A stretch of 47,914 bases of DNA from GWA2-66-18 sp964537395. GTDB taxonomy: Bacteria; Elusimicrobiota; Elusimicrobia; UBA1565; UBA9628. The stretch is taken from positions 1 through 47,914 of the forward strand of contig CAZIBN010000024.1 of assembly GCA_964537395.1 (NCBI GenBank). Direction: 5' to 3'. Both the position numbers and the translations under genes were made by a program. The notes below the pieces were generated by a model. It made no database searches. It worked only from the letters and a program-made list of their open reading frames with translations, and was not told the origin of the DNA. Below, piece after piece: positions 7,056-15,685 of the stretch. Position 1 is the first letter of the stretch. Each line of letters opens with the position of its first letter.

Positions 7056-9383
7056 ATGCGCAACGCCCTGATTCGGCTCGCGCCGTGCGCCGTTTTCGTG
7101 TCCGCCCTCGCATCCGCCCAGGTCATCAAGGTCGGCGAGTCCGCCACCAGCGTCGGCAGCACCGGCGCGTCCGCGGTCAACAGCGGTACCGGCGTCCAGT
7201 CCCCCTCCACCGTCGGAGGCCAGGCGGTGACGGGTCTTGGTCTTCAGAGCGGCGGCGTCGGCGGCGTTACGGTTGCGCCTATCCCGACCTCCGGCGCGGC
7301 GATCCCCGGTGCCGCGAATGCCGTTCCCGTCGTCCCCGGCGCCGCGCTCCCGATCAAGGCCGTCGGTACGCCGGCTCCGTCTGTCACCCGGCCCGTCGCT
7401 CCGAAGGCGAAGCCCGAGGCTCAATCCGGCGTCTCTCTGAAGATGCCCGTGAAGCCCTCCGCGTCCGCCTCGGATAAGGCGGCAGCTCCCGGCGAGAAGG
7501 CCGCGCCGACCGCGTCGTCGGCGCTCGACACGGCCGCTCAGGGCATCGAGCAGGGACAGAAGACGGAGGCCGCGGGCGGAGACGCTCAGTCCGTTCGCCG
7601 TGCGCTCGATCGCGCCTACGATACGTCCGCTCGCGCCGGTGACGTCGGCGGCGGCGCCTCGGGCGTGGCCGGCAAGTTCTCGAGCGCGCGCGAAAAGGTC
7701 GCGGGCCTCGTCGGCGTCGCGAACAACTCGGCCCCGGCCGATGCTCCCGTGCTTTACGGCTCGGCCATCAAGACCGCGCAGGAGACCTTGCCCACCGCCG
7801 CCGCCGCCGCCGTGACCAAGGCCGTGCTCTCGTTCGCCATGGGCAAGGCGAACTTCTCCCTCTCCGCGCTCGCCCAGGCCGCGTATAACGCCGCGACCAC
7901 GGGCCAGACCTCGGAGGCTCGTCGCCTCGTGAAGTCCCTGGACAAGTGGGAGGAGCTGCTGGCCTCTCCCGGACGCCCGCTGATCGTCAACGGCGACCGT
8001 CTCAAGGCCGGCGTTGAGAGCGCGATCGCTGACGCGTCCTCGGTCACCGGAGCCAAAGGATCCACGCCCCGGGTCTGGGTCGTCAAGCGCGGCGAGTCCT
8101 TCGTCGCCGTCCTGCCCGGCTCGACGGTCGAGAAGGTCCCCGGCCTCGGCTCGTCTTTCGCGCTGAAGCTCGAAAAGCTCTCGGCCGCTCCCATGGCCGA
8201 CGCGTACCGCGCCTTCGTCGCGCGCCCCGGCTTGCGCTCCGCGATCTCCGCGCGCGTACTGATGGGCGAATCCGTCCCCTCCGCCACGATCTCAACCGGC
8301 TGGCTGTGGCTCAAGCATCTGGTCATGCGCGCCTGGAGCGGGCTCGCCGCGCTGCTCCCGGGACGCGGCCTTCCGGTCGTCGCCAACGACGCGACCTTGC
8401 CGCGCCTGCGTGAGGCCGCGAAGGCCTGGCGCGAGGCCGCGCTCACCGGCGACGCGGCCGCGCGCGCCGCGGGCGCGCCGCGCCTCACGGTGTCCCGCGC
8501 CCGGGGCGCGTTCGCGCTGGCCCGCCGGGCCGCCGCCGCGCATGAGGCGCTGACCGGCCAAAGCGGCGCCGTCGGCCGCGTCGAGTCCCTGTCGTCCGAG
8601 TTCGAGGCCGGCGTCAAGCGCTCCGCCCTCTCCCCCGCCGATCGTCTGACCTCGGGGCTCGAGACGCTCGTCTCGGGCGACGGCGGCCTGCGCCACTGGG
8701 CGTCGCGCTACGCCTCCGACGCGCGCGAGATCGGCGCGACGGCGTTCGGCAGGATCCGCGGCACGAGCCCCGTCGTCGTGCTCGGCGAAGGCTCCGGCGC
8801 GCTCGCGGCGACGGCGCTCGCGGCGGCCTCCAAGGAGATGTCGTTCACCGCTTTCGGCGATACGCTGTGGGCGTCGGGCGCCGGCGCTTTCGGTGCCGTC
8901 AAGCTCTCGGCCGATCTTCGTTCGACCGAGGCGGGCGGCTCGCTCGCTCTCGAGACGGAGCGCGGCGATCAGAAGCTCGCGGCCTCGCTTGACGAGCTCG
9001 GCTTCGCGGTGACGCGCCAGGGCCGCGGCCTGAGCGCCAGGCTCGACGCGCAGACGATGTCCGCCGACGCGCAGGAGATGACCGAGCTCGCAGCACGGGG
9101 CGCCGCCTTGATCACCGGCGCGCCGCTGAAGGCGTCGAGCGCTCCGGCGGGCCTCGACCGGTTGCTCTCCGACATGAAGCGTTCGCCGAAGGACGCGGCC
9201 AAAACGGCGGCCAAGCTCGACGGGACCTCGCGGCTGTCGCGCGCGAAGACCGTGGGCTGGGTCGGCGAGTATGAGGCCGTCTCGGCCGAGAACCCGGCCG
9301 CGGGCACGCGCGTGATCGCGCTGCGCGACCCAGCGACCGGCCTCTCAAAGTTCGCCCGCATCGAACCTCTGCGCGTGAAATGA
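7056..9383 (+). CDS. Large secreted Ala-rich protein of unknown function
   Basis: This 775-residue protein has a signal peptide (MRNALIRLAPCAVFVSALASAQ). Residues 22-180 are low-complexity: Gly/Ser/Val-rich, then Pro/Ala/Lys-rich. A mostly helical Ala-rich region follows (about 200-540), containing one hydrophobic stretch (STGWLWLKHLVMRAWSGLAALL, about 410-430). The last 230 residues are more compact (SPVVVLGEGSGALAATALA, MSFTAFGDTLWASGAGAFGAVKLSADL). I do not recognise a domain. The stop overlaps the next start (ATGA), so it is made together with the secreted PEP-synthase-like protein and may be its partner. The start is set by the signal peptide and AGGAG; the frame open upstream has neither. 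Confidence 0.75.
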   Translation: MRNALIRLAPCAVFVSALASAQVIKVGESATSVGSTGASAVNSGTGVQSPSTVGGQAVTGLGLQSGGVGGVTVAPIPTSGAAIPGAANAVPVVPGAALPIKAVGTPAPSVTRPVAPKAKPEAQSGVSLKMPVKPSASASDKAAAPGEKAAPTASSALDTAAQGIEQGQKTEAAGGDAQSVRRALDRAYDTSARAGDVGGGASGVAGKFSSAREKVAGLVGVANNSAPADAPVLYGSAIKTAQETLPTAAAAAVTKAVLSFAMGKANFSLSALAQAAYNAATTGQTSEARRLVKSLDKWEELLASPGRPLIVNGDRLKAGVESAIADASSVTGAKGSTPRVWVVKRGESFVAVLPGSTVEKVPGLGSSFALKLEKLSAAPMADAYRAFVARPGLRSAISARVLMGESVPSATISTGWLWLKHLVMRAWSGLAALLPGRGLPVVANDATLPRLREAAKAWREAALTGDAAARAAGAPRLTVSRARGAFALARRAAAAHEALTGQSGAVGRVESLSSEFEAGVKRSALSPADRLTSGLETLVSGDGGLRHWASRYASDAREIGATAFGRIRGTSPVVVLGEGSGALAATALAAASKEMSFTAFGDTLWASGAGAFGAVKLSADLRSTEAGGSLALETERGDQKLAASLDELGFAVTRQGRGLSARLDAQTMSADAQEMTELAARGAALITGAPLKASSAPAGLDRLLSDMKRSPKDAAKTAAKLDGTSRLSRAKTVGWVGEYEAVSAENPAAGTRVIALRDPATGLSKFARIEPLRVK

Positions 9384-11179
9384 GCGGACGGCTCTCTCTT
9401 CCCCTTCTTTTCCTCCTCGCTCTGTCCGCGCGCGCCGAGCCGATCAGCGGCGCCTTCCGCGGGCTGACGCTGAGCCTGGGTCAGGGGCGTTCCGTGTGCG
9501 CGAAGGTCACGTTCGATCGCAAGCTCGCGGAATCGGGCGGACGGATACTCGTTCTGGACTCAGCCTTGGAGGGCGACGAGCAGGCCATCCGCATGTCCGA
9601 GGCCGTCATCGTGCGGCGCGGAGGCCTGACCAGCCGGGCGGGCGCCGCGGCGCGGCGTCACGGCGTGCCTGCCGTGTCACTCGGCCAGGGGCGCTGGGAC
9701 GGGCGCGGCCCGGCGCTGTATCTCGATGAGCCGTCCTACGGAAGCCCGCAGACGGCCTCGGGCTATTCGTATCGTCCCGTGATCGGGGAATCGGAGCGGG
9801 CGCTGCGCGAGGGCGACGCGGTGATCGTGGACGCGGCGAGCGCCCGCGTGACCTTGGTGCCGCCGTCCGAGGCGGACGCGCGCGTCGCCGCCGCCGAGGC
9901 CGCGCGCGCCTACGACGGCCTGCGCGACGCTCAGGCGCTCGAGCAATGGCTCGCCGAGGCGCAAGGTGCCGGCCGCGGCGCGGCCCTGCTCTCCGAGATG
10001 GTCCCTCGTGCGGTCGCAGGTTCGATGCCTGCTGATGACCTGTCGCGTGTGCGCCGGGCGGCGGAGCGATCGGTCCCGGCCTCCGCGCGCGAGGAGATGC
10101 GCCGCGCCGAGGCGCTGGCTTTCGCCCGTGCGGCGCGCGAAGCCCGGCGCCGCGCCGAGGATTGCGCGGCGGACGCCGCGGATGCGACGGATGCGGACGC
10201 GCTCGAGCGCCTGGCCGACGAGGCACGCGTGTCGGCCGATGGCACGGCGGCCGTCGCCGGCATGCTGTCCCTGACCGACAACGGCGCGGCTGCCGCCGCG
10301 CGCGTCTGCCGCGACGCCGCGCGGTCCCGCGCGAAGTCCCGCGCCGGGAAGCCGTCCTCTTTCGCGGCCGCCGCCGCATCCGGCGGCGCCGACCGGCCCG
10401 AGGGCATCGAGCTTCCGGCGAACTCGTGGGAGCGCTTCGTCGACAGCAACGGCCTCGCGGAGTGGCTCGCGCGCATGGTCGACGACTCGTCCCTCGGCCT
10501 GCGCCGGAAATCCGAGCGCATCCGCGAGAAGATCTCGTCCGCGAAGCTCGATTCGAATTCCGTGGCCGGAGCCGCGGCGCTGGCGGCCGCGGCCGGGAGC
10601 GTGCTGGTCGTTGGAGAAGATGCGGCTTTGAAGGCGGCCGGCGCGGCCGATGTCCTCGAACGGGTCAAGGATGCCTGGGCGGCGTCCTGGACGCCCGGCC
10701 CTCTCGGCGCGCGTCAGCGCGCGGGACGCGGGCTCGCCTACGACGGCCGCGTGCGCGTCGAGAAGATCGTCCCGGCCGACGCGTCCGGCATCGTGTTCTC
10801 CCGCGACCCCGGCTCCGGGCGCCGCGAACGCCTGTTCGTCGAGGCGACGGCGGGCTCGCTCGACGGCGTGCTCTCCGGCGACGCCGAGATGGAGTCCTAC
10901 TCCCTCGACCGCGCCTCGGGCCGGGAGCTGTCCCCCCGCTCGGGGTCCGCGACGTCTGTTCTCTCCGCGGCGCGCCTGGTCAGGCTTGCGCGCCTGGCCC
11001 GCGCCCTCGACGCGTGGAAAGGCGCGGGCGTGGAGGTCGCGTTCTCATTTTCCGGCGAGCGCCTGATCGCGCATCACGCGCGCGCGCTGGACGCGCCCCG
11101 CCCGGTGCTCCCCCTCAACGATCCGTTCGCCCCGCGCCCCGACGCTCAGTTCCTGAACATCAAGCCCGTCGCGCGCTGA
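9380..11179 (+). CDS. Secreted, permuted PEP-synthase/PPDK-like pseudoenzyme
   Basis: This 599-residue protein has a signal peptide (MSGRLSLPLLFLLALSARA). Residues about 28-125 resemble the PEP-utilising mobile (phosphohistidine) domain: GGRILVLDS, then EAVIVRRGGLTSRAGAAARR and HGVPAVSLG. The catalytic histidine of GG-x-TSH-A is Arg (R86). A helical Ala/Arg-rich middle follows. Residues about 350-520 resemble the N-terminal ATP-grasp domain of PEP synthase/PPDK (LPANSWERFVDSNGL, DVLERVKDAWAASW, VEKIVPADASGIVFSRDPGSG, LFVEATAGSLDGVLSGD). The usual GGKGANLAEL and VRSSA ATP-binding segments are missing. Domain order is reversed relative to PEP synthase. Outside the cytoplasm and without the histidine it cannot be a normal phosphotransferase; a structural or binding role is inferred. 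Its end overlaps the convergent flippase by 20 bases. Confidence 0.72.
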   Translation: MSGRLSLPLLFLLALSARAEPISGAFRGLTLSLGQGRSVCAKVTFDRKLAESGGRILVLDSALEGDEQAIRMSEAVIVRRGGLTSRAGAAARRHGVPAVSLGQGRWDGRGPALYLDEPSYGSPQTASGYSYRPVIGESERALREGDAVIVDAASARVTLVPPSEADARVAAAEAARAYDGLRDAQALEQWLAEAQGAGRGAALLSEMVPRAVAGSMPADDLSRVRRAAERSVPASAREEMRRAEALAFARAAREARRRAEDCAADAADATDADALERLADEARVSADGTAAVAGMLSLTDNGAAAAARVCRDAARSRAKSRAGKPSSFAAAAASGGADRPEGIELPANSWERFVDSNGLAEWLARMVDDSSLGLRRKSERIREKISSAKLDSNSVAGAAALAAAAGSVLVVGEDAALKAAGAADVLERVKDAWAASWTPGPLGARQRAGRGLAYDGRVRVEKIVPADASGIVFSRDPGSGRRERLFVEATAGSLDGVLSGDAEMESYSLDRASGRELSPRSGSATSVLSAARLVRLARLARALDAWKGAGVEVAFSFSGERLIAHHARALDAPRPVLPLNDPFAPRPDAQFLNIKPVAR

Positions 11180-12602
11180 AGAGCGAGCGAAGTTCCGTGA
11201 GCTCGTCGGCGCCGAGGAAGCCCGTCAGGAGAAGGCCGGCCGGGTAGGCGGCGAGGAGCACGAAGCGGGCGGGCAGGCCGACGCTGGCGGACGGCCACCA
11301 GAGCGCGGCCGTCCAGGCCGCGAGGATCGCGAGGCGCTTCCATTCGTACGGGACCGGGCGCGACGCGCGGCCCAGCGCCCAGACCGCGACGGCCATCGAC
11401 GCGTAGGCCGCCAACGTGGCCCACGCCGCGCCCATCATGCCCAGCCGCGGGATCAGATACCAGTTGAGAAGGATGTTCACAAGCGCGCCCGTCCAGGTCG
11501 CCGCCGAGACCGCGCCGGTGCGCTTGTCGAGCATCAGGGGTGCGAGCATGACGAAATAAAGGCCGTTGAACAGGTAGGCGAGGGTCACGATGGGCACGAC
11601 GGGAAGCCCGCTCCAGAACGACGGATGGATCAGCGGCTTGCCGGCGAACAGGGGCGCCTGGACGAGCGGGCCGATGAAGAAGACGATGGCGAGGAACGCC
11701 CACGCGCCGAGCGTGCCGAAATACGTGAGCACGCGCGCGACGATGGCGCCGGCGTCGGGCCGGTCGGCGCGCTCCAGGATGAACGGCTTCCAGGCCTGGT
11801 CGAACATCCCGACGAGCAGCATCATCCCGATGCCGAGCTTGTAGCAGGTGCCGTAGATGCCCGCCTCGGCGAGCCCGGACGCTTTTGCCAGGATCGGGCG
11901 GTCGGCGACCTGCACCACCATCGAGCCCACGCCCGCGACGATGAGCGGCACGCCGAACGAGAGCATCTCCTTAAGGCGCGCGCGGTCAGGCGCGCCGAGC
12001 CGCGCGACGATGACGGGTGCCAGCATCGCGAGGCTCGACAGCGAGGCCACCAGGTTGGCCAGGAACACCCCGCGCAGCCCGAGATGCATGTGGCGCACGA
12101 ACACGTAGGCGAGGACGAGGTTCATCGCGATGCCGACGAGCTTGATGCCGGCGTAGGCGCCCGCGCGATGGGAGCCGCGCAGCTCCGCGTAAGGCAGCAG
12201 CATGGCCGCGTCGGCGGCGAGGATCCAGGCGCCGTAACGCACGAGGTCGGCCATCTCCACGGGCAGGCCGACGGCGCGCGCCAGGGGTGCGGCGGCCAGG
12301 CTGATCAGCACCGACGCGGCGAGCGCCGTGCCCACGACGGTCAGCCAGGCCGCGCCGAAGGCCGATTCGTCGGCCTTGCCGTCGCGGCGCCCCAGGCGCA
12401 GGTAGGCCGTGTCGAGGCCGAGCCCGTAGATCACGGTCAGGAAGGCGATGTAGGCGTACAGCGCCTGCATCGCGCCGTTGTCCGTGGGCTCCAGAAGATG
12501 AGAGTACAGCGGCGTGAGCAGGAAGCTCAGCATGCGTCCGAGGACGGTGGACAGGCCGTAGACCGCCGTTTCGCGCGCGAGGCCGCGCAGCTCCCGTAGC
12601 AT
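11160..12602 (-). CDS. Polysaccharide/lipid-linked oligosaccharide flippase (Wzx/MATE-like)
   Basis: This 480-residue inner-membrane protein has about 12-14 hydrophobic helices and the opening typical of the polysaccharide biosynthesis family: ETAVYGLSTVLGRMLSFLLTPLYSHLL. Later motifs fit the family (GVPLIVAGVGSMVVQVADRPILA; GIYGTCYKLGIGMMLL; ALVNILLNWYLIPRLGMMGAAWATLAAY). These proteins move undecaprenyl-linked glycans across the inner membrane. No glycosyltransferases flank it here, so the glycan is unknown. ATG at 12602 lies six bases after TAGGAT, a leaderless arrangement. It diverges from the phosphoesterase gene and converges on, and overlaps, the secreted PEP-synthase-like gene. Confidence 0.85.
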   Translation of the reverse strand: MLRELRGLARETAVYGLSTVLGRMLSFLLTPLYSHLLEPTDNGAMQALYAYIAFLTVIYGLGLDTAYLRLGRRDGKADESAFGAAWLTVVGTALAASVLISLAAAPLARAVGLPVEMADLVRYGAWILAADAAMLLPYAELRGSHRAGAYAGIKLVGIAMNLVLAYVFVRHMHLGLRGVFLANLVASLSSLAMLAPVIVARLGAPDRARLKEMLSFGVPLIVAGVGSMVVQVADRPILAKASGLAEAGIYGTCYKLGIGMMLLVGMFDQAWKPFILERADRPDAGAIVARVLTYFGTLGAWAFLAIVFFIGPLVQAPLFAGKPLIHPSFWSGLPVVPIVTLAYLFNGLYFVMLAPLMLDKRTGAVSAATWTGALVNILLNWYLIPRLGMMGAAWATLAAYASMAVAVWALGRASRPVPYEWKRLAILAAWTAALWWPSASVGLPARFVLLAAYPAGLLLTGFLGADELTELRSLFSARRA

Positions 12603-12608
12603 GGCGCC

Positions 12609-12630
12609 ATCCTATCAAAACCGTTATCCT
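12609..12630. promoter_or_regulatory. Back-to-back leaderless promoters, flippase and phosphoesterase
   Basis: Minus strand: TAGGAT at 12614-12609, six bases before ATG 12602. Plus strand: TATCCT at 12625-12630, six bases before ATG 12637. The two start codons are only 34 bases apart, leaving no room for leaders or Shine-Dalgarno sequences. Confidence 0.45.
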
Positions 12631-12636
12631 ATGGGT

Positions 12637-13545
12637 ATGGTCCCCGAGAGCCTGGTTCTGATGGCCTCGCGCTTCCGCACCGAGCGCCAGCTGCGCCGCC
12701 TGTCGCGCCTGCCCAGCGCCGCGGGCGACAAGGTGTCCTTCGCCGTGCTCGGCGATGTGGAGCCCTCCCGCTTCTGGATCTACCGCAAGCTGTTCAACCG
12801 CGAGGGCGTCTTCCACGACCAGATGCACGAGCTCCAGGCCCAGCCCCTGACCTTCACGGTCCAGCTCGGGGACATGGTCAGCAAGGGCACCCGCTCGAAC
12901 TACGAGATCTTCCTGCGCCACCTGCGACGCGCCTGGATCGGACGTCCCTACCTCACCGTGATCGGCAACCACGACCGTTCGCGCCCGAACGGGAAATCGC
13001 ACTCAACCATGTACCGGGGCTTGTTCGGCAAGCCGAACTACCTCTTCGATCACGCGGGCGTGCGCTTCGTGGTCCTCGATTCGAGCGCCAAGCGCGTGAC
13101 CCGCACGCAGCTCAAGTGGCTCACGATGGCGCTCGACGTTCCCGGCCGCAAGATCGTCTTCACCCATATGCCCCCGGTCCAGCTCAGCCTGTGGGGCGGC
13201 GTCGGGCGCGTGCACGAGCTCGGCGGCTTCATCGGCGGCTCACGGGAGTTCGCCGACATCGTCTCGGCGGCGAAGGTCAGCCGCGTCTACATGGGCCATG
13301 TCCACGCCTTCGGCGTGCAGGACCACGGCGGCGTGCGCTACGTGCTCACCGGAGGCGGCGGCTCGGCGCTGTTCCCCTCCGGCAACTCCGACAGCTTCCA
13401 TCATTATATGACGGTCGAGGTCACGCACGCCGGCATCCGCGACCGCGTGCACTCGCTCGACGGGAAGGTCTTCGCCATCCCCCACGGCCTGGTGATCCTC
13501 CCCACCCACGAGCCGCGCAAGCGCCGCTGGTGGGAGCTAGTCTAA
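12637..13545 (+). CDS. Calcineurin-like metallophosphoesterase
   Basis: This 302-residue product carries the five metallophosphoesterase motifs in order: GDVE (39-42), GDM (78-80), GNHD (110-113), the single His in FTHMPP (H177) and GHVH (220-223). The first motif usually reads D-x-H; here the His is Glu (E42), a substitution that could change metal preference. No signal peptide is seen, so it is probably cytoplasmic or loosely membrane-associated. The substrate (nucleotide, phospholipid or protein) cannot be told. ATG at 12637 is preferred over ATG at 12601 or 12631 because TATCCT sits six bases upstream. The 3' end overlaps the convergent epimerase by nine bases. Confidence 0.85.
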   Translation: MVPESLVLMASRFRTERQLRRLSRLPSAAGDKVSFAVLGDVEPSRFWIYRKLFNREGVFHDQMHELQAQPLTFTVQLGDMVSKGTRSNYEIFLRHLRRAWIGRPYLTVIGNHDRSRPNGKSHSTMYRGLFGKPNYLFDHAGVRFVVLDSSAKRVTRTQLKWLTMALDVPGRKIVFTHMPPVQLSLWGGVGRVHELGGFIGGSREFADIVSAAKVSRVYMGHVHAFGVQDHGGVRYVLTGGGGSALFPSGNSDSFHHYMTVEVTHAGIRDRVHSLDGKVFAIPHGLVILPTHEPRKRRWWELV

Positions 13546-14586
13546 GGAAGCAAAGCGGCCGCGCCGCGTCCAGCCGGACGCCTTTCGCGCGGCCGGATCC
13601 TCGACGAGCAGGACATCGCTGTCGAGATCGCACCATTTGAAATAGCCGGTGCCCAGCGCCAGATGCACGCTCGCCGAGAGGCCGCGCGCGGTCTCGGCCA
13701 TGCAGCCGATCATCAGGGGCAGGCCGGCGGCGCGCGCGACCGCGGCGATCTCGAGCCCGCGGGAGATCCCCGACTTCGCGAGCTTGATGTTGATGGCGGT
13801 CACGCCGGCGTCAGCGGCCCGCGCGGCATCGGCGGGCGTCGCCACGCTCTCGTCAGCGGCGACCGGCACGGGGCAGCGCCTGGAGACGAAGGCCAGAGCG
13901 GCAAGGTCGGCCTTGGGCGTGGGCTGCTCGAAGAGCTCCACCGACGCGCCCGTCTTCAGGACGGCCTCGACGAACCTGAGCGCGCCCGCCGGGGTGAAGC
14001 CCTGATTGCCGTCGAGCAACAGCCGTGCTTTCGGCGCTCCCTCTCGCGCGACCCGCACGCGCGCCAGATCGTCGGCCGGCCGGCCTCCGACCTTGATCTT
14101 GAGCAGCCGAAAGCCGGCGGCGGCGGCCTCGGCGGCGGCCTCGCGCGTGGCATTCGTGTCGGTAGACGCGGAGAGGGTGATATCGGTCTCGATGCGGCTC
14201 GCCGCGCCGCCGAGCCAGCCGGCGAGGCTCGTGCCGGCCTCGGCCGCCAAGGCGGACAGCAACGCCGCCTCGAACGCGGCGACGGCGGGGCTCAAGGCCC
14301 CGTGCCGCGTCCAGGCCTCGTCGACGAGGGCTCGCCAATCGCGGGCATCCCTGCCGCGGGCGCGGAGCGCCATCTTCTCGAGCGCCCGCCGCAAGGCCGC
14401 CGGCGTCAGGTGCTTCTGCGCGATCGAGGTGGACGCTTCGCCGTAGCCGGAGGCCCCGTCGCCGAGCTTGATGACGATCGCCGCGTTGACGGTGCGGTCT
14501 CGCCGGCCCTGGGCGGTGATGAACGGGCGCTTGAGCGGCGATTCGACGAGCACGACGCGCGCGGACGCGACCGCGGTTCTGATCAC
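13537..14586 (-). CDS. Dipeptide epimerase (L-Ala-D/L-Glu type, enolase superfamily)
   Basis: This 349-residue enzyme of the mandelate-racemase/muconate-lactonizing fold has the K-x-K general base pair (K163, K165), metal ligands D192 (LLDGNQ), E220 (FEQP) and D245 (ADES), and the second base K268 (INIKLAKSG). GCMAET and the C-terminal DLDSD motif are characteristic of dipeptide epimerases that interconvert L-Ala-D-Glu and L-Ala-L-Glu during murein-peptide recycling. No recycling genes adjoin it, so the exact dipeptide is inferred. The start is GTG 14586, six bases after a TATCGT box; the longer frame lies over the divergent gene's promoter. Its last bases overlap the phosphoesterase gene. 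Confidence 0.86.
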   Translation of the reverse strand: MIRTAVASARVVLVESPLKRPFITAQGRRDRTVNAAIVIKLGDGASGYGEASTSIAQKHLTPAALRRALEKMALRARGRDARDWRALVDEAWTRHGALSPAVAAFEAALLSALAAEAGTSLAGWLGGAASRIETDITLSASTDTNATREAAAEAAAAGFRLLKIKVGGRPADDLARVRVAREGAPKARLLLDGNQGFTPAGALRFVEAVLKTGASVELFEQPTPKADLAALAFVSRRCPVPVAADESVATPADAARAADAGVTAINIKLAKSGISRGLEIAAVARAAGLPLMIGCMAETARGLSASVHLALGTGYFKWCDLDSDVLLVEDPAARKASGWTRRGRFASLD

Positions 14587-14592
14587 CGAACG

Positions 14593-14631
14593 ACGATAGC
14601 ATTCGCGAGGTCCGTCCGGAATGGCTATAAT
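14593..14631. promoter_or_regulatory. Divergent leaderless promoters, epimerase and HEAT gene
   Basis: Minus strand: TATCGT at 14598-14593, six bases before GTG 14586. Plus strand: extended -10 GGCTATAAT (TATAAT at 14626-14631), seven bases before ATG 14639. Both predict transcription starting at or next to the start codon. Confidence 0.5.
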
Positions 14632-14638
14632 TGCGGCG

Positions 14639-15685
14639 ATGATGACCTTATTGATGTCCCTTCTGCTGGCGGCCGCGCCCGTGCCCGCGCGAGCCCAATC
14701 CACCGCGACCTTGCGCGGCATCGACGTTTACCGCTCGACGGTTCTGACGGCCGACAAGGCCCGCGAGCTGTTCGGCCGCCGCATCAACGAGATCGTCCTG
14801 CTGCGCAACCAGCGCCGGCCGGGCTCGACCGAGAAGGCCGAGGCCATCCGCAAGGCGATCGAGCAGGAGGCGGCGAAGACCCCCGGCATCGTCGACGCCA
14901 GGCTCACGCTCACCGAGTACTTCACCTCCGTCGACCACGCGATGTACGTCATCTTCGACATCGTCGACGAGTCCGATCGCGGCCGCCTTGCGTTCGCGCC
15001 CGAATCGAAGAAGAATACCTCCGATCCTAACGGCCTGCTCGCCGCCTGGAAGTCCTACTATGATCTCGGCTCGGCGCTGTCCCGCCGCGGCCAGATGCCG
15101 GTCGACCGTCCTGATTGCCCCGGCTTCTACTGCTTATGGGGTGCAGCGACGCCCGAGCTCGCTGTCTTGCAGCAAAAATTCGTCGCGGGCGCCGCGGCCA
15201 AGGAGCGCGAGCTTCGGACGGTGATGTCTCATGAGGCGGACGCCGACAAGCGTGCCGCGGCGCTGTTCGTGCTGAGCTACGGCACGCGCGGGGAAAAGGT
15301 GGTCGAGTCCTGCCTCGCCGCCCTGAAGGACCCGTCGGCCGCCGTCCGCGGCGCCGGCCTCCAGGTCCTGGCCGATATCGTCAACCATCGCAAGGACCTC
15401 CGCGTGGATGCGGAGATGATCACTCCCCTTCTCGACGATCCGAGCGGCTCCGTGCGCGGCAAGACCCTCGGGCTCCTCGTGCCGATGGCGGACGACGCGG
15501 CTCAGAGCAAAAAGATCCGCGCGGCGGCGCCGCGCCTCATCGAGATACTCAAGCAGACGGAGCCGAGCAGCCACGACCTGGCTTACACCGTGCTCGGCCA
15601 GATCTCGCAGAAGACCTTCGACCGCCGCGATTACGCGAGCTGGCAGAAGTGGGCCGCCGATAGCGCCGAGGGCCTCAGGAAGTGA
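14639..15685 (+). CDS. Secreted HEAT-repeat protein
   Basis: This 348-residue protein has a signal peptide (MMTLLMSLLLAAAPVPARAQ). Residues about 24-110 form an alpha/beta module (LRGIDVYRSTVLTADKARELFG; EIVLLRNQ; DARLTLTEYFTS; MYVIFDIVDE) that resembles a POTRA-like or similar small periplasmic fold; that is a guess. From about 180 on, helical HEAT-like repeats are clear (KRAAALFVLSYGTRGEKVV, AVRGAGLQVLADIV, SVRGKTLGLLVPMADDA, HDLAYTVLGQISQKTF). It resembles the HEAT protein at 1817-3064 only in its repeats. ATG 14639 is chosen because the -10 lies at 14626-14631 and the signal peptide starts here. The stop overlaps a small membrane-protein gene. Confidence 0.8.
   Translation: MMTLLMSLLLAAAPVPARAQSTATLRGIDVYRSTVLTADKARELFGRRINEIVLLRNQRRPGSTEKAEAIRKAIEQEAAKTPGIVDARLTLTEYFTSVDHAMYVIFDIVDESDRGRLAFAPESKKNTSDPNGLLAAWKSYYDLGSALSRRGQMPVDRPDCPGFYCLWGAATPELAVLQQKFVAGAAAKERELRTVMSHEADADKRAAALFVLSYGTRGEKVVESCLAALKDPSAAVRGAGLQVLADIVNHRKDLRVDAEMITPLLDDPSGSVRGKTLGLLVPMADDAAQSKKIRAAAPRLIEILKQTEPSSHDLAYTVLGQISQKTFDRRDYASWQKWAADSAEGLRK

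Noticed and set aside
7120..7360. Gly/Ser/Val-rich opening of the 775-residue protein as a tandem DNA repeat
   Set aside because: The residues are low-complexity, but no exact repeat unit is present at the DNA level.
11625..12599. 324-residue open frame antisense to the flippase gene
   Set aside because: Composition is Asp/Glu/His/Arg-rich without hydrophobic core, as expected for the reverse of membrane-protein codons. The flippase reading is clear.
13663..15030. 455-residue plus-strand frame across the epimerase and into the HEAT gene
   Set aside because: It lies antisense to the epimerase with its full active site and has no recognisable motif.
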